Notes: a model not told the origin generated them from the letters alone. DNA of 64,000 nucleotides from Prolixibacter bellariivorans ATCC BAA-1284 (GCF_000621705.1 NZ_JHXO01000008.1:62001-126000), one strand, 5' to 3'; positions 9,918-18,519 are shown, counted from the first letter of the stretch. Made by a program: numbers and translations.

Positions 9918-10790
9918 TCACCCCTGCTTCCCCTTTTGCTTCATTTCCAAAGGCACGATGCCGGCCATCTCCCCGATAATATTAACAAGCTCAGTACCTG
10001 TGGGAATAACAATTTTAGCATTATTCCCAAGCGATGCTTCCAGCGCTTCCAGCTTCCGCAATAGCTGTGCATTGCCAATAAAATATTTATCGGCAGCTTC
10101 GTTAACCAGTTTTATGGCTTCCGCTTCTCCTTCGGCATGCAATATTTTCGATTGTTTGTAACCTTCAGCTTCCTTTATTTTGGCACGTTTTACACCATCG
10201 GCAACGGTTTCGGCTGCCGTAGCTGAATCGATAGCTGCAATTTTTTCGTTTTCAGCCTTCACCACTTTATTCATGGTTTCCTGAACATCGCTTGGCGGAT
10301 CGATTTCTTTCAGTTCGGTACGCACAATTTCAATTCCCCAACTTTGGGTTTCGTTGTGAAGTGTCCGGTAAAGTTCTGTATTGATTTTCCCGCGTTCGCT
10401 GTTGGCTGATTTTAGCGTGAGCGTCCCAATAATATTACGAAGTGTTGTACGGGCCAGGTTGACAATCTGCCACTTGTAGTTATTGACATTGTAAATCGAA
10501 CCTTTTACACTTTCTTCATCAGCTTTGACCCTGAAATAAACCTGTGCGTCAACACTGGCATTCAGATTATCGTTGGTAATAATTTCCTGCGGCTCGGCAT
10601 CCACCATTTGTTCGGTTACATTCACCATAAAAAGCCGATCGATAACCGGAATAATCCAGTGAAATCCCGGACTCGCCAAATTATGATATTTCCCAAGCCG
10701 TTCAATTAAACCGCGTTGGGTGGGTCGTACAATTCTGATTCCTAAAAGCAAAAAAAGTACGACAGGAATAACTAAATAGAGATAGTTCAT
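9918..10790 (-). CDS. SPFH/Band-7 membrane protein (slipin/paraslipin type)
   Basis: This 290-residue protein has one N-terminal transmembrane segment (residues 2-20) followed by the SPFH domain (RPTQRGLIERLGKYHNLASPGFH, VDAQVYFRV, RNIIGTLTL). A long helical C-terminal arm is rich in Ala and Glu (AEGEAEAIKLVNEAADKY). The family scaffolds membrane microdomains and often partners with NfeD or membrane proteases, but no NfeD gene is adjacent here. It is likely inner-membrane anchored. The conserved oligomerisation region looks complete. Confidence 0.9.
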   Translation of the reverse strand: MNYLYLVIPVVLFLLLGIRIVRPTQRGLIERLGKYHNLASPGFHWIIPVIDRLFMVNVTEQMVDAEPQEIITNDNLNASVDAQVYFRVKADEESVKGSIYNVNNYKWQIVNLARTTLRNIIGTLTLKSANSERGKINTELYRTLHNETQSWGIEIVRTELKEIDPPSDVQETMNKVVKAENEKIAAIDSATAAETVADGVKRAKIKEAEGYKQSKILHAEGEAEAIKLVNEAADKYFIGNAQLLRKLEALEASLGNNAKIVIPTGTELVNIIGEMAGIVPLEMKQKGKQG

Positions 10791-10840
10791 TATCGTTTTC
10801 TATTTAAAGGTAAACTGTATAAAAATCAAAATCCTCGTGT

Positions 10841-11026
10841 TTATAAATGTTCAATAATTTGTTCCAGTTCATTCATCGAAATTCCCAACTTAACAGCCAT
10901 GATCATATAAAAATCAGCCTTCGTCTCATGCCTCCAAATCAAATCGGCATCAGTCAATTGAGGATATTTGCCCTTAAGTTTCACTGCAATGTTATCCCAG
11001 TTCTTTAGATCAAATTCTGCTTTCAT
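10841..11026 (-). CDS. CsbD-like stress protein (copy 1)
   Basis: This 61-residue protein has the CsbD pattern: a tryptophan followed by a basic turn and LTDADL (WDNIAVKLKGKYPQLTDADL), then a helix ending in a leucine-rich tail. CsbD proteins are abundant small stress proteins of unknown mechanism. It is the most diverged of the three copies in the window. A copy of the nine-member operator-promoter lies upstream with its -7 box at 11181-11189, giving a leader of about 150 bases. Confidence 0.7.
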   Translation of the reverse strand: MKAEFDLKNWDNIAVKLKGKYPQLTDADLIWRHETKADFYMIMAVKLGISMNELEQIIEHL

Positions 11027-11180
11027 TTTATATCAGGTTTGTTCACACTTAAGATGATTTGTAATAGTTTATTTCTGAACAGATTTCGGAGAAGGATCAT
11101 AAATCCGACAAATGAGTAAAATGAGTTTTTCCATACATCCACCTTCTCCAAACTCCTCTATTGCTTTAGTTAACTGAAAA

Positions 11181-11243
11181 ATAAAGTTACTCCCGAAAGA
11201 TGAAGTAGGCGTTACACAATTACGAATAAGAGTTACATCATTC
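11181..11243 (-). promoter_or_regulatory. Operator-promoter A of the CsbD/AraC regulon
   Basis: Read on the minus strand: GAATGATGTAAC (11243-11232), 9 bp, TAATTGTGTAAC (11222-11211), 21 bp, and a -7 box TAACTTTAT (11189-11181). Spacing is identical to the eight other copies. It drives the CsbD-like gene at 10841-11026. Confidence 0.85.
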
Positions 11244-11257
11244 ACACATTTGTACAG

Positions 11258-13093
11258 TTATCGGTACTGGGCTATGGCCGGTTTTCCAATTACAAAATCC
11301 CTGAATCCAAAATCAGCCGTTTTAAATGAATTGATTTTAAAAATATTTTGCCCCTTGTCAGGAATTGAAGGATAAAATGAAAGGGATATCTGAAAGGTAT
11401 TAATCACCAGATTTTCGTTTCTAAATAAAACCCCTAACCCCATTTGTGAATACAACCGGCTATTTCTGAATCCGGTTTCATCGTTGCCAATCATGCCAAG
11501 CGAACAAATAAGATAGGGGCCAAAATGGAATCCGATAAGTTTCCATGGCGTATAGGCTTGTGTTTGCAATGTCAGTAAGAGTCGTCTGTCCCCGGTTAAT
11601 GTCGGACTGTTAAATCCATCCAATCCATAGCCATCGTTGATTGTTAAACTGTCAGTTAAAAACCGGTTTAAGCCTATCGTTACCTGTGGCTTGACAAACT
11701 GCCTGAATTTCAATTTCCCGATTTCAAACAAACCTGTAAAATAGTTTAGGTTCACATTAATAGCACCTTGTTCGGTATGCGATCCTCTAAAAAAGGAACC
11801 GTATTCGAAGTTTGAACTGAAATATCCCCAGGGATAATATTTTCCCATTGATATACGGGCTCCTAAATATAAACGGCCGATGTCGTCTTTTTTCTGATAT
11901 CCTCCAGTCAGACTGAAAACTTTCCCTACCGGAACATCTTCGATTAAACCATATCTGAAGATAAACCGATCCTGAAAATAAATACGTGTTGAGATGCCAA
12001 TGCTTCCCATGTAAAAATTTTCATTGGCGAAATAGTGAAAGGGATCATTCTCCTCATTTGGTTTTTCGAGGTACCTAACCCTTAAAAACCGAAAGGTTGA
12101 AACAAAATTGGTAGTGCGTTTAATTAACGTGTTTCCCTTGAATATCTGTTTGGTGTAGCCTGCCCAATAATCCTGCGCATTAAATTTGTAACGTTGTGGT
12201 GCAAAATCGCCATGATTTGTCAGGATGGAATCATCGCGAAATTGCTGGGTAAAATTAACACCTGCGGCCCACTTTGACAAAGGCGAGAAAAAGGGACGCT
12301 CAACGGATAAATTCTTACTGAGATACTTTTGCTCTTCGATTCCATAGTGCAAAGTTGTACTGATGTATGTGTTCCTGATGTTTGGAATGGAATAGTCTGT
12401 ATGGAAGGAACTATTTCCCTCTTCATAATTACGGGCGAAATCGTTGTGAAATTCGTGCCCCAAACCTAAAAAGTTTTTGTCAGTTAAAACAATTCGGAAG
12501 TGCGAACCAGAAGCTGAACCTTTTGGAATAATGCTCCATTTGTCCAATGTTCGGATGAAAATATCAACAGAATCTGCATTTGTTGAATCAAGAACAACAG
12601 AAAATGAGACATCCTGAATATAATTCCGGGTACGCACTAATCGTTCGGATTCTTTGACACGCAAGGAATCGAATGGCTGGTTACGCCGAATAAGAAGGAG
12701 ATTTCGAATGGTGAGTCTCTGCGATTTGAGATGCAGCGTATTTCCGGTATGCGATAAAAAGTTGTGTTGTTTTTCGATGGTGTCAGAAACGCTATATCCG
12801 AAGGGGTCAAGTGTTTCGATGTAAATATTCCTGATCGTTTTTCCCTCAAAGGCGCTGTATGATTTTTGTACCAAGGTTCGATACACCTTCTTGTTGAGAG
12901 AATCAATTGCCACTGGTTTAAAAATTAGCCCGTGCAAAAACCGCGTAAACTTGCCCTGTTTCGAATAGGACTCAATATTCCGATAAAGCTTGGTTGAATC
13001 TGCATCGGCAGGTGCTTCCTGAGCAAACGCATAACCACTGGTTATGACTGAAACGAAAAACAGTATGACCACTTTTCTGAACCACATTTTCAC
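11258..13093 (-). CDS. Outer-membrane beta-barrel protein with POTRA-like region, linked to Mla genes
   Basis: The 611-residue precursor has a signal peptide (VVILFFVSVITSGYAFAQ). Residues about 75-200 hold POTRA-like repeats (IRNIYIETLDPFGYSV, RLVRTRNYIQDVSFSV). From about 210 the sequence alternates as beta strands to the C-terminus, like a BamA/Omp85-type barrel. It overlaps the mlaD stop by four bases (13090-13093), so it is co-translated with the MlaEFD importer genes. In proteobacteria the outer-membrane partner is the lipoprotein MlaA. Here this barrel probably takes that place (inference from context). Confidence 0.75.
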   Translation of the reverse strand: MKMWFRKVVILFFVSVITSGYAFAQEAPADADSTKLYRNIESYSKQGKFTRFLHGLIFKPVAIDSLNKKVYRTLVQKSYSAFEGKTIRNIYIETLDPFGYSVSDTIEKQHNFLSHTGNTLHLKSQRLTIRNLLLIRRNQPFDSLRVKESERLVRTRNYIQDVSFSVVLDSTNADSVDIFIRTLDKWSIIPKGSASGSHFRIVLTDKNFLGLGHEFHNDFARNYEEGNSSFHTDYSIPNIRNTYISTTLHYGIEEQKYLSKNLSVERPFFSPLSKWAAGVNFTQQFRDDSILTNHGDFAPQRYKFNAQDYWAGYTKQIFKGNTLIKRTTNFVSTFRFLRVRYLEKPNEENDPFHYFANENFYMGSIGISTRIYFQDRFIFRYGLIEDVPVGKVFSLTGGYQKKDDIGRLYLGARISMGKYYPWGYFSSNFEYGSFFRGSHTEQGAINVNLNYFTGLFEIGKLKFRQFVKPQVTIGLNRFLTDSLTINDGYGLDGFNSPTLTGDRRLLLTLQTQAYTPWKLIGFHFGPYLICSLGMIGNDETGFRNSRLYSQMGLGVLFRNENLVINTFQISLSFYPSIPDKGQNIFKINSFKTADFGFRDFVIGKPAIAQYR

Positions 13094-14055
13094 TTTTCAT
13101 TTCCAACCGTATAGTCTTTTTCATTTGCATTTTTCATCACGGAATCAATTCTCAATCGTTCTTCTTTTTTAGCCTTTCGTCTAAAATATCTCCTGAATAA
13201 GAAATTATGTTTGAGCGCTTCCATATTTTCATCCAGTCCCTGAGAACTGTGTTTGAGATTAGTTATGGTCTCATCCAGGTTTCCGGCGACGATTGAGTCC
13301 TGAATTAACATGCCAAGTGTGCCCTCGCCACTGTTTATCTTTACCATGATTTCCCCGAGCTGATTCGATGCAACTTCTGTTTTTCCTGCTGTTTTTTGTA
13401 AGCTCTCCATAAAAGCAAACAGATTCTCTTTGGTCGCTTTTATCGTTTCATCCACCCCTTCCGAACTCTTTTTGAGGTTTTCAATGGTCTGATTGATATT
13501 TTCTGCAATGGTAGAATCCTGTATTAACCGGCCCAATGCGCCCTGTCCACTATTAATATTCATCATTATTTCGGCAAGTTGCTGTGTAATTGTTTCTGCA
13601 TTAACAGCTGATGTTTGCAAACTTGCCATTATTGCATCCGTTTCAATCGGCTCTTTGGAAGTGAGTTGCTGTCCGTCTTCTACTATCGGGGCATTGGTAC
13701 TTCCATACGAAATAATTAGCAGGCGGTCGCCAATGAGTCCTTCGGAACCGATTGCAACCTGACAGTCTGATTTAATAAACTGTTGAACATCTTTTTTAAC
13801 CAACATATCAACCTGCACCGTTGAGTCATTAATTATTTTGATGTTATCGACCGTGCCAACATTAATTCCGGTAAAACGCACATTATTTCCCACCTGTAAT
13901 CCGCTTACATTATGGAAAGTTGTAGTAAGTTTAAAAACAGGACTAAACAAATTTTGCTGCTTCCCGATAATAAATATGGCAAGTATAAACAAAGCCACCC
14001 CTCCAATGATAAACAGCCCCAACCTTACTTTAAATTTTTCAGTATATGTATCCAT
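13090..14055 (-). CDS. mlaD: MlaD-type MCE-domain substrate-binding protein
   Basis: The 321-residue protein has one N-terminal membrane anchor (residues 12-30) and one MCE domain at about 38-125 (NVSGLQVGNNVRFTGINVGTV, KSDCQVAIGSEGLIGDRLL). A long helical C-terminal tail contains a duplicated segment (NINSGQGALGRLIQDSTIA / KINSGEGTLGMLIQDSIVA). It is expected to be the periplasmic ring of an ABC phospholipid transporter. It lies 35 bp downstream of the ATPase gene and overlaps the barrel gene. Confidence 0.92.
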   Translation of the reverse strand: MDTYTEKFKVRLGLFIIGGVALFILAIFIIGKQQNLFSPVFKLTTTFHNVSGLQVGNNVRFTGINVGTVDNIKIINDSTVQVDMLVKKDVQQFIKSDCQVAIGSEGLIGDRLLIISYGSTNAPIVEDGQQLTSKEPIETDAIMASLQTSAVNAETITQQLAEIMMNINSGQGALGRLIQDSTIAENINQTIENLKKSSEGVDETIKATKENLFAFMESLQKTAGKTEVASNQLGEIMVKINSGEGTLGMLIQDSIVAGNLDETITNLKHSSQGLDENMEALKHNFLFRRYFRRKAKKEERLRIDSVMKNANEKDYTVGNEK

Positions 14056-14090
14056 GGCTCATTGTTTTAATAGAAATAATATTCCCGGTT

Positions 14091-14873
14091 TCATCTGAAG
14101 AATGACTTAATTTCCGGATCAGTGGAATGCTCAAATGTTTCGAGACTTCCTTCTTTATAAATAGCACCGTCAAGTAGCAAAACAATACGGTTTGCATTTG
14201 CGCGTGCACAGGCAATATCGTGTGTAATAATAATGGATGACGTTTTATATTTTGTCTGGACATCGTTGATGAGTAAACTTATCTCATCGGAGGTGGCCGG
14301 GTCGAGCCCGGTAGTCGGTTCGTCATACAGCATGATCAGCGGATCCACGACAATTGTGCGCGCAAGGCTTATTCTTTTTCGCATACCGCCCGAAAGTTGT
14401 GAGGGCATTTTATTCTGTGCATCGGGCAGGCCCACATTTTCCAATACTTCAGCGATTTTTTCTTTAATGTCTTTTTCAGAAAGATCCTTTCGAATTCTTC
14501 GTAACGGAAATTCCAGGTTTTGTTTCACCGTCATCGAATCATACAATGCCCCGCTTTGAAATAAAAAACCAATTTTCTTTCTCAGCTCGTTCAATTCATT
14601 TCGTTGTAAAGCCATTACATTTTCATCAAATACACTGATTGTTCCGCCATCGGGATTTAATAACCTGACAATACATTTGATTAAAACAGATTTGCCGCTA
14701 CCCGATTTGCCAAGTACCACCAGATTCTCGCCATCAAAAAGTTTTAAGGAAACATCTTTTAAAACTTCTTGATTGTTGAATGATTTTCTAAGATTGGTTA
14801 TTTCAATAACCGGCTCATTATTTTTCGTTTTATAATGAACTTTATCGAATGTTTCTGTTTGCTTTGTCTTCAT
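14091..14873 (-). CDS. mlaF: MlaF-type ABC transporter ATPase
   Basis: This 260-residue ATPase has Walker A GKSGSGKSVLIKC, the signature LSGGMRKRISLAR, Walker B MLYDEPTTGLDP and the switch His in ITHD. The sequence is typical of the MCE-transport (Mla/Ttg2A) ATPases. Its start overlaps the end of the permease gene by four bases (14870-14873), so it is coupled to it. Confidence 0.95.
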   Translation of the reverse strand: MKTKQTETFDKVHYKTKNNEPVIEITNLRKSFNNQEVLKDVSLKLFDGENLVVLGKSGSGKSVLIKCIVRLLNPDGGTISVFDENVMALQRNELNELRKKIGFLFQSGALYDSMTVKQNLEFPLRRIRKDLSEKDIKEKIAEVLENVGLPDAQNKMPSQLSGGMRKRISLARTIVVDPLIMLYDEPTTGLDPATSDEISLLINDVQTKYKTSSIIITHDIACARANANRIVLLLDGAIYKEGSLETFEHSTDPEIKSFFR

Positions 14874-15712
14874 AACAGGAGCATATCGGTTATTTGTACG
14901 GCTATCAGATCGATTATTATCACCAGCAGGGAAGCCATTACCACGGCAGAATTTGCAGCCACTCCTACACTTTCGGTCCCGCGTCCGGCGTTGTACCCTT
15001 TATAACATCCGACCAATCCGATTACAGCCCCGAAGAAAAATGATTTTAGAACCGCTGGCAGGAAATCAATAAAATCAACCGGACTAAATGCCTGCGAAAA
15101 AAACAGGACAAAGCTTACGCTGCCTTTTATATTTGCTCCGGCCCAACTTCCCAAAATACCGAGAGCATCCGCATATAATATCAGCAAAGGGATCATGAGC
15201 GTTGCTGCAGCCACCCGGGTAACAACCAAAAACCGCATCGGATTGATGGAGGAGACTTCCATGGCTTCTATTTGTTCGGTTACTTTCATTGAACCCAGTT
15301 CAGCGCCCATGCCCGAACCAATTTTACCGGCACAAATCAACGCCGTTATTACCGGCCCCATCTCTTTGATAAGGGACACAGATACCATTCCCGGGAGCCA
15401 GGAAACAGCCCCGAAATCGACAAGCACCGGGCGCGACTGAATCGTTAGCACCAGCCCCATAATGGCCCCGGTAACCGAGACCAGGGGCAGCGTTTTGTAA
15501 CCAATTTGAAAACATTGGCGAAAAAATTCCCTGAGTTCAAAATCGCGCGAAAACGATTCTCTTACCAGCACAGTAATAAACAGGAAAACTCTGGCAACTT
15601 CTGCGAAAAAAATGCTTGCAATTTGTGTTTTCTCCAATGTAGTTTCACTCAGCCTCCTGGAATGATGCACTGCAAATCCTTTAACTTTGATGACCGAAGT
15701 GAATTTCCTCAT
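14870..15712 (-). CDS. mlaE: MlaE-type ABC transporter permease
   Basis: This 280-residue integral membrane protein of the MlaE family has about five to six hydrophobic segments. It contains the family motif LICAGKIGSGMGAELGSMKV and the EQIEAMEVSSINPMRFLVVTRV coupling region. First gene of the E-F-D-barrel operon. The operon lies downstream of an operator-controlled CsbD gene but is separated from it by a strong hairpin at 15747-15784, so co-transcription may be only partial. Confidence 0.93.
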   Translation of the reverse strand: MRKFTSVIKVKGFAVHHSRRLSETTLEKTQIASIFFAEVARVFLFITVLVRESFSRDFELREFFRQCFQIGYKTLPLVSVTGAIMGLVLTIQSRPVLVDFGAVSWLPGMVSVSLIKEMGPVITALICAGKIGSGMGAELGSMKVTEQIEAMEVSSINPMRFLVVTRVAAATLMIPLLILYADALGILGSWAGANIKGSVSFVLFFSQAFSPVDFIDFLPAVLKSFFFGAVIGLVGCYKGYNAGRGTESVGVAANSAVVMASLLVIIIDLIAVQITDMLLL

Positions 15713-15746
15713 AACAGAACTATTGAATTCAGGCTTTTACACTTTT

Positions 15747-15784
15747 AAAGTCATCATTAACGGAATATTGTTAATGATGACTTT
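15747..15784 (-). terminator. Hairpin terminator after CsbD copy 2
   Basis: A perfect 15-bp stem (15747-15761 with 15770-15784) and 8-base loop lie between the CsbD stop and the mlaE start. The T-run after it is weak, so read-through into the mla operon is possible. Confidence 0.65.
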
Positions 15785-15801
15785 TCAAAATCTATTTGCG
15801 G

Positions 15802-15993
15802 CTAAAGATTTCGGAAAAACTTTTGCAATTCTTCCTTTGTTTTTCCAAGTTTGATTTGAAGTTTTCCAATCATTTCATCTTTTTTGCCTTCTTCAAACAT
15901 CAGATCATCGTCTGTTAAATTGGAAAACTTCTGTTTGAGCTTTCCTTTCTGTTCATTCCAGTTTCCTTTTGCTTCAAGCTTATTCATTTTCAA
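15802..15993 (-). CDS. CsbD family stress protein (copy 2)
   Basis: The 63-residue protein is a clear CsbD family member: [22 protein letters not shown], followed by a [21 protein letters not shown] helix. It is highly charged and soluble. It has its own operator-promoter (16046-16108), an unusual hairpin at the predicted transcript 5' end, and a strong hairpin after the stop. Confidence 0.92.
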   Translation of the reverse strand: MKMNKLEAKGNWNEQKGKLKQKFSNLTDDDLMFEEGKKDEMIGKLQIKLGKTKEELQKFFRNL

Positions 15994-16021
15994 TTTTTTT
16001 GATTTCCATAACGGACAGGAC

Positions 16022-16044
16022 AGGCGTGAAATTTTTTCACGCCT
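16022..16044 (-). other. Hairpin at the predicted 5' end of the csbD mRNA
   Basis: A perfect 10-bp inverted repeat (AGGCGTGAAA / TTTCACGCCT) with a 3-base loop begins just downstream of the -7 box of promoter B. The predicted transcript would therefore start with or inside this hairpin. Such structures can protect the mRNA 5' end. Confidence 0.5.
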
Positions 16045-16045
16045 A

Positions 16046-16108
16046 ATAAAGATAAATGCTGTAATTCAGGAAAGTATTACACAATTCATGATAAGAGTTA
16101 CATCATTC
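16046..16108 (-). promoter_or_regulatory. Operator-promoter B of the CsbD/AraC regulon
   Basis: Minus strand: GAATGATGTAAC (16108-16097), 9 bp, GAATTGTGTAAT (16087-16076), 21 bp, -7 box TATCTTTAT (16054-16046). It drives CsbD copy 2. It lies divergently to promoter C, which faces the other way 78 bp further on. Confidence 0.88.
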
Positions 16109-16185
16109 ACACCTGCATGATGTATTTTACTTCCGTTTTAATTTTTTAAGAATTGGCGGGATTACCAAAGACGAGGGAATAGTTT

Positions 16186-16248
16186 AAATGATGTAACTTT
16201 TTAACAGAATTATGTAAGATTTCTAAGAGGCAAATGAACTACCTTTGC
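16186..16248 (+). promoter_or_regulatory. Operator-promoter C (autoregulatory site upstream of csbD-araC)
   Basis: Plus strand: AAATGATGTAAC (16186-16197), 9 bp, GAATTATGTAAG (16207-16218), 21 bp, -7 box TACCTTTGC (16240-16248). Each half-site departs slightly from consensus, making this one of the weaker copies, as might suit a regulator's own promoter. Confidence 0.85.
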
Positions 16249-16286
16249 TATTCCTGAAATCTATTTCTGGAGCTAATTTGCACATT

Positions 16287-16469
16287 ATGTACAATAATGC
16301 CATTGGATACTGGAACGGGAAAAAAGAAAAAATCAAACAGAAGTTTTCCATTTTAACCGATGACGATTTGAACTTTCCCAAGGGAAAGGAAAAAGAAATG
16401 GTTGAAATGCTGGGATATAAACTTGGCAAGACCATAGAAGAAATACGCGCTATTATTACATCGCTCTGA
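16287..16469 (+). CDS. CsbD-like stress protein (copy 3)
   Basis: The protein has 60 residues from the ATG at 16287. The longer TTG-initiated frame would overlap the promoter's -7 box and is rejected. The sequence YWNGKKEKIKQKFSILTDDDLNFPKGKEKEMVEMLGYKLGKTIEEI fits the CsbD pattern. It is followed after about 65 bases by the AraC-type regulator on the same strand, and both are downstream of operator C. Confidence 0.85.
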   Translation: MYNNAIGYWNGKKEKIKQKFSILTDDDLNFPKGKEKEMVEMLGYKLGKTIEEIRAIITSL

Positions 16470-16535
16470 TGAATATGCCTTTTGAGCTACACAGAGCTCC
16501 GTCGATTCTTTGAAATATTAATTCAACAAATCAGC

Positions 16536-17087
16536 ATGATTTTACATATTAAAAATATGGAAAGCAGCAGATGTAAAACCTTCGTGAGAAATGAAATGAA
16601 CAAACTTGGGATTCACGATATGACCGTTGAACTGGGCAAGATCGAAATAATGGGGGAACTGTCAGAAAAGAAATTACAAATGTTTGATGCTGCTCTCCGA
16701 AATGCTGGTTTGGAATTAATTCGAGATAAGAAAATGCAACATATTGAGAAAATCAAGGCTGCCATATATGAATTGGTTTATCTCGAGGACGATCTTCCCA
16801 AACCCAACAATTCCGATTACATCAGTAAAAAAGTCAGCCTCAGTTACACTTACATAAACACTGTTTTTTCGGAAATGCTGGGGACTACCATTGAAAAATA
16901 CATTATCGAACAGCGAATTGAACGGGTTAAAGAATTACTCGCATATACCGAACTCAGTCTTACTGATATGGCCTTCAAATTGCACTTCAGCAGTGTGGCC
17001 CATTTGTCAAGCCAGTTTAAAAAGCTTACTGGTGTAAACCCTTCTTTCTATCAGAAACTTCGGAATAGAGGAAAGGTTAAACCATAA
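16536..17087 (+). CDS. AraC-family regulator with small HMA-like N-terminal domain; candidate master of the operator regulon
   Basis: From the ATG at 16536 the protein has 183 residues. The N-terminal 75 residues (MILHIKNMESSRCKTFVRNEMNKLGI, VELGKIEIMGELSEKKL) look like the ferredoxin-like heavy-metal-associated fold. In relatives of this family that I recall, a CxxC-type motif occupies this place; here it is ESSRC, with only one Cys. The C-terminal 100 residues are a complete AraC-type double helix-turn-helix (YTYINTVFSEMLGTTIEKYI, LTDMAFKLHFSSVAHLSSQFKKLTGVNPS). The gene follows an operator copy, and AraC proteins bind 21-bp-spaced direct repeats as paired monomers, so it is the natural candidate activator. 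A strong terminator follows. Confidence 0.88.
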   Translation: MILHIKNMESSRCKTFVRNEMNKLGIHDMTVELGKIEIMGELSEKKLQMFDAALRNAGLELIRDKKMQHIEKIKAAIYELVYLEDDLPKPNNSDYISKKVSLSYTYINTVFSEMLGTTIEKYIIEQRIERVKELLAYTELSLTDMAFKLHFSSVAHLSSQFKKLTGVNPSFYQKLRNRGKVKP

Positions 17088-17095
17088 AAACCTGA

Positions 17096-17134
17096 AAAGG
17101 CCATCTGTAAACAACAATACAGATGGCCTTTTTT
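17096..17134 (+). terminator. Rho-independent terminator of the araC-type gene
   Basis: A perfect 14-bp stem (17096-17109 with 17118-17131) is followed by a T-run, nine bases after the regulator stop codon. Confidence 0.92.
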
Positions 17135-17152
17135 GGTTGGAATAATTATTGA

Positions 17153-17830
17153 TTAAAACCGGTACCCAAGCGAGATGCCGTACCCCGTATTTTTAACTGA
17201 TGATTGATCGTCAGAAACCCGGTTGTCTTCCGGATTGATTTTAACCAAGCCAAGCTGTGTGTTCAGTTGTATGAATATCCCGCTTGCCAACTCATAGCCA
17301 AAAAACAGATTAGCCCCGGCATCAAAGGGTTTAAAGTACGCCACTGTCAATGGGTCGCCGGCATCCACGGTGCTTTTAAACTCGATATCCGAAGACACCG
17401 TTACAGCTCCTCCTTCAAAAGTTGCTTTACCACCAACACCATAAGCCATAAAGGGGCCAAAACCAAGCATGAAATAACCATTCCCAAGCCAGACTTTATA
17501 AACAAAATTCAAAGGCAATTCAATGTATGAAAGTTTATAGGTACTTGTTATTAGGCCATCCTTATTTTTTGCCCCTTTTGTGCTTAGCATTAGTCCAGGT
17601 TGAAAGTAAAACTCGGAAGCAACTGGGATCTGAATATTGATTCCGCCATGAAAACCAATGATCATATCATTTTTGAGCTTGTTGCCACTCATATCATCCC
17701 CATTCAAATTCTGAAAATTTATCCCTCCAAGAATAGCAATGGATGTTTTTGGCTGATCATTGCCTTGGGCAAAAACCAGTGAAGTGGAGAGTAAAAATAG
17801 CAATACAAGAGAAACTGATTTTGTTTTCAT
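17153..17830 (-). CDS. Outer-membrane beta-barrel protein, PorT-like
   Basis: The 225-residue precursor has a signal peptide (SLVLLFLLSTSLVFAQ). The mature part has alternating beta strands typical of the small OMP_b-brl/PorT fold (SIAILGGINFQNL, FYFQPGLMLSTKG, GYGISLGYRF ending in an aromatic residue). It is the third gene of a run (54-residue protein, OmpA, this gene) downstream of operator D, with only 17 bp from the OmpA gene. A stress-related outer-membrane role is inferred. Confidence 0.82.
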   Translation of the reverse strand: MKTKSVSLVLLFLLSTSLVFAQGNDQPKTSIAILGGINFQNLNGDDMSGNKLKNDMIIGFHGGINIQIPVASEFYFQPGLMLSTKGAKNKDGLITSTYKLSYIELPLNFVYKVWLGNGYFMLGFGPFMAYGVGGKATFEGGAVTVSSDIEFKSTVDAGDPLTVAYFKPFDAGANLFFGYELASGIFIQLNTQLGLVKINPEDNRVSDDQSSVKNTGYGISLGYRF

Positions 17831-17847
17831 ACGTCAAGTTATTTAGT

Positions 17848-18519
17848 TCAATTAGTTGTTTGTTTCGCGGCTTCAGCCTTCATCTTTTCATTTGCCGTGA
17901 TTAAAAATTCAACCCTGCGGTTTTGCATGCGGCCGTCTGCATCAGCATTGGAATATTTGGGCATTGTTTCGCCAAACCCTTTTCTTGTAATGCGATCGTA
18001 AGCAATACCTTGAGCGGTCAAATAACCAGATACGGCACCAGCCCTTTGTTCCGACAGGGTTTGGTTATAGGCTTCACTCCCTCGACTATCGGTATGACCC
18101 TGGACTTCAATATTCGTTTCCGAATAATTATTCAGGACGAGTACCAGTTTATCCAGGTTGGTTTTAGCGTCGTTCGATAGGTTCGATTTGTCGAAAGCGA
18201 ACAGCACATTACTGTTAAACTCGACAACAATACCTTCGCCAACGCGTTCGACTTTTGCATCAGGAACCGTTTTTTTGATTTCTTCGGCCTGCTTGTCCAT
18301 TTGTCGGCCAATTATTGCACCCGATGCACCTCCCACGGCTGCTCCGATAATTGCACCTAATGCTGTATTTCCCGAAGCCCTGCCAATTACGGCACCCGCC
18401 GTCCCTCCGGCAGCAGTTCCGATAACAGCCCCTTTCTGTGTTTTATTCCAGGTAGCGCATCCTGAAAAAATAAAAGCCGCGCTTAAAAGCACGATTAAAC
18501 TCATTCTCATCTTTTTCAT
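17848..18519 (-). CDS. OmpA-family lipoprotein with glycine-zipper domain
   Basis: The 223-residue precursor has a lipobox (AAFIFSGCATW). Residues 28-75 are a glycine-zipper (GAVIGTAAGGTAGAVIG, GAIIGAAVGGASGAIIG). Residues about 105-215 are the peptidoglycan-binding OmpA domain (LFAFDKSNLSNDAK, VQGHTDSRGSEAYNQTLSEQRA, GFGETMP, NRRVEFLI). It is expected to tether the outer membrane to peptidoglycan. It lies between the 54-residue ORF and the PorT-like gene, in an apparent operon under operator D. Confidence 0.92.
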   Translation of the reverse strand: MKKMRMSLIVLLSAAFIFSGCATWNKTQKGAVIGTAAGGTAGAVIGRASGNTALGAIIGAAVGGASGAIIGRQMDKQAEEIKKTVPDAKVERVGEGIVVEFNSNVLFAFDKSNLSNDAKTNLDKLVLVLNNYSETNIEVQGHTDSRGSEAYNQTLSEQRAGAVSGYLTAQGIAYDRITRKGFGETMPKYSNADADGRMQNRRVEFLITANEKMKAEAAKQTTN

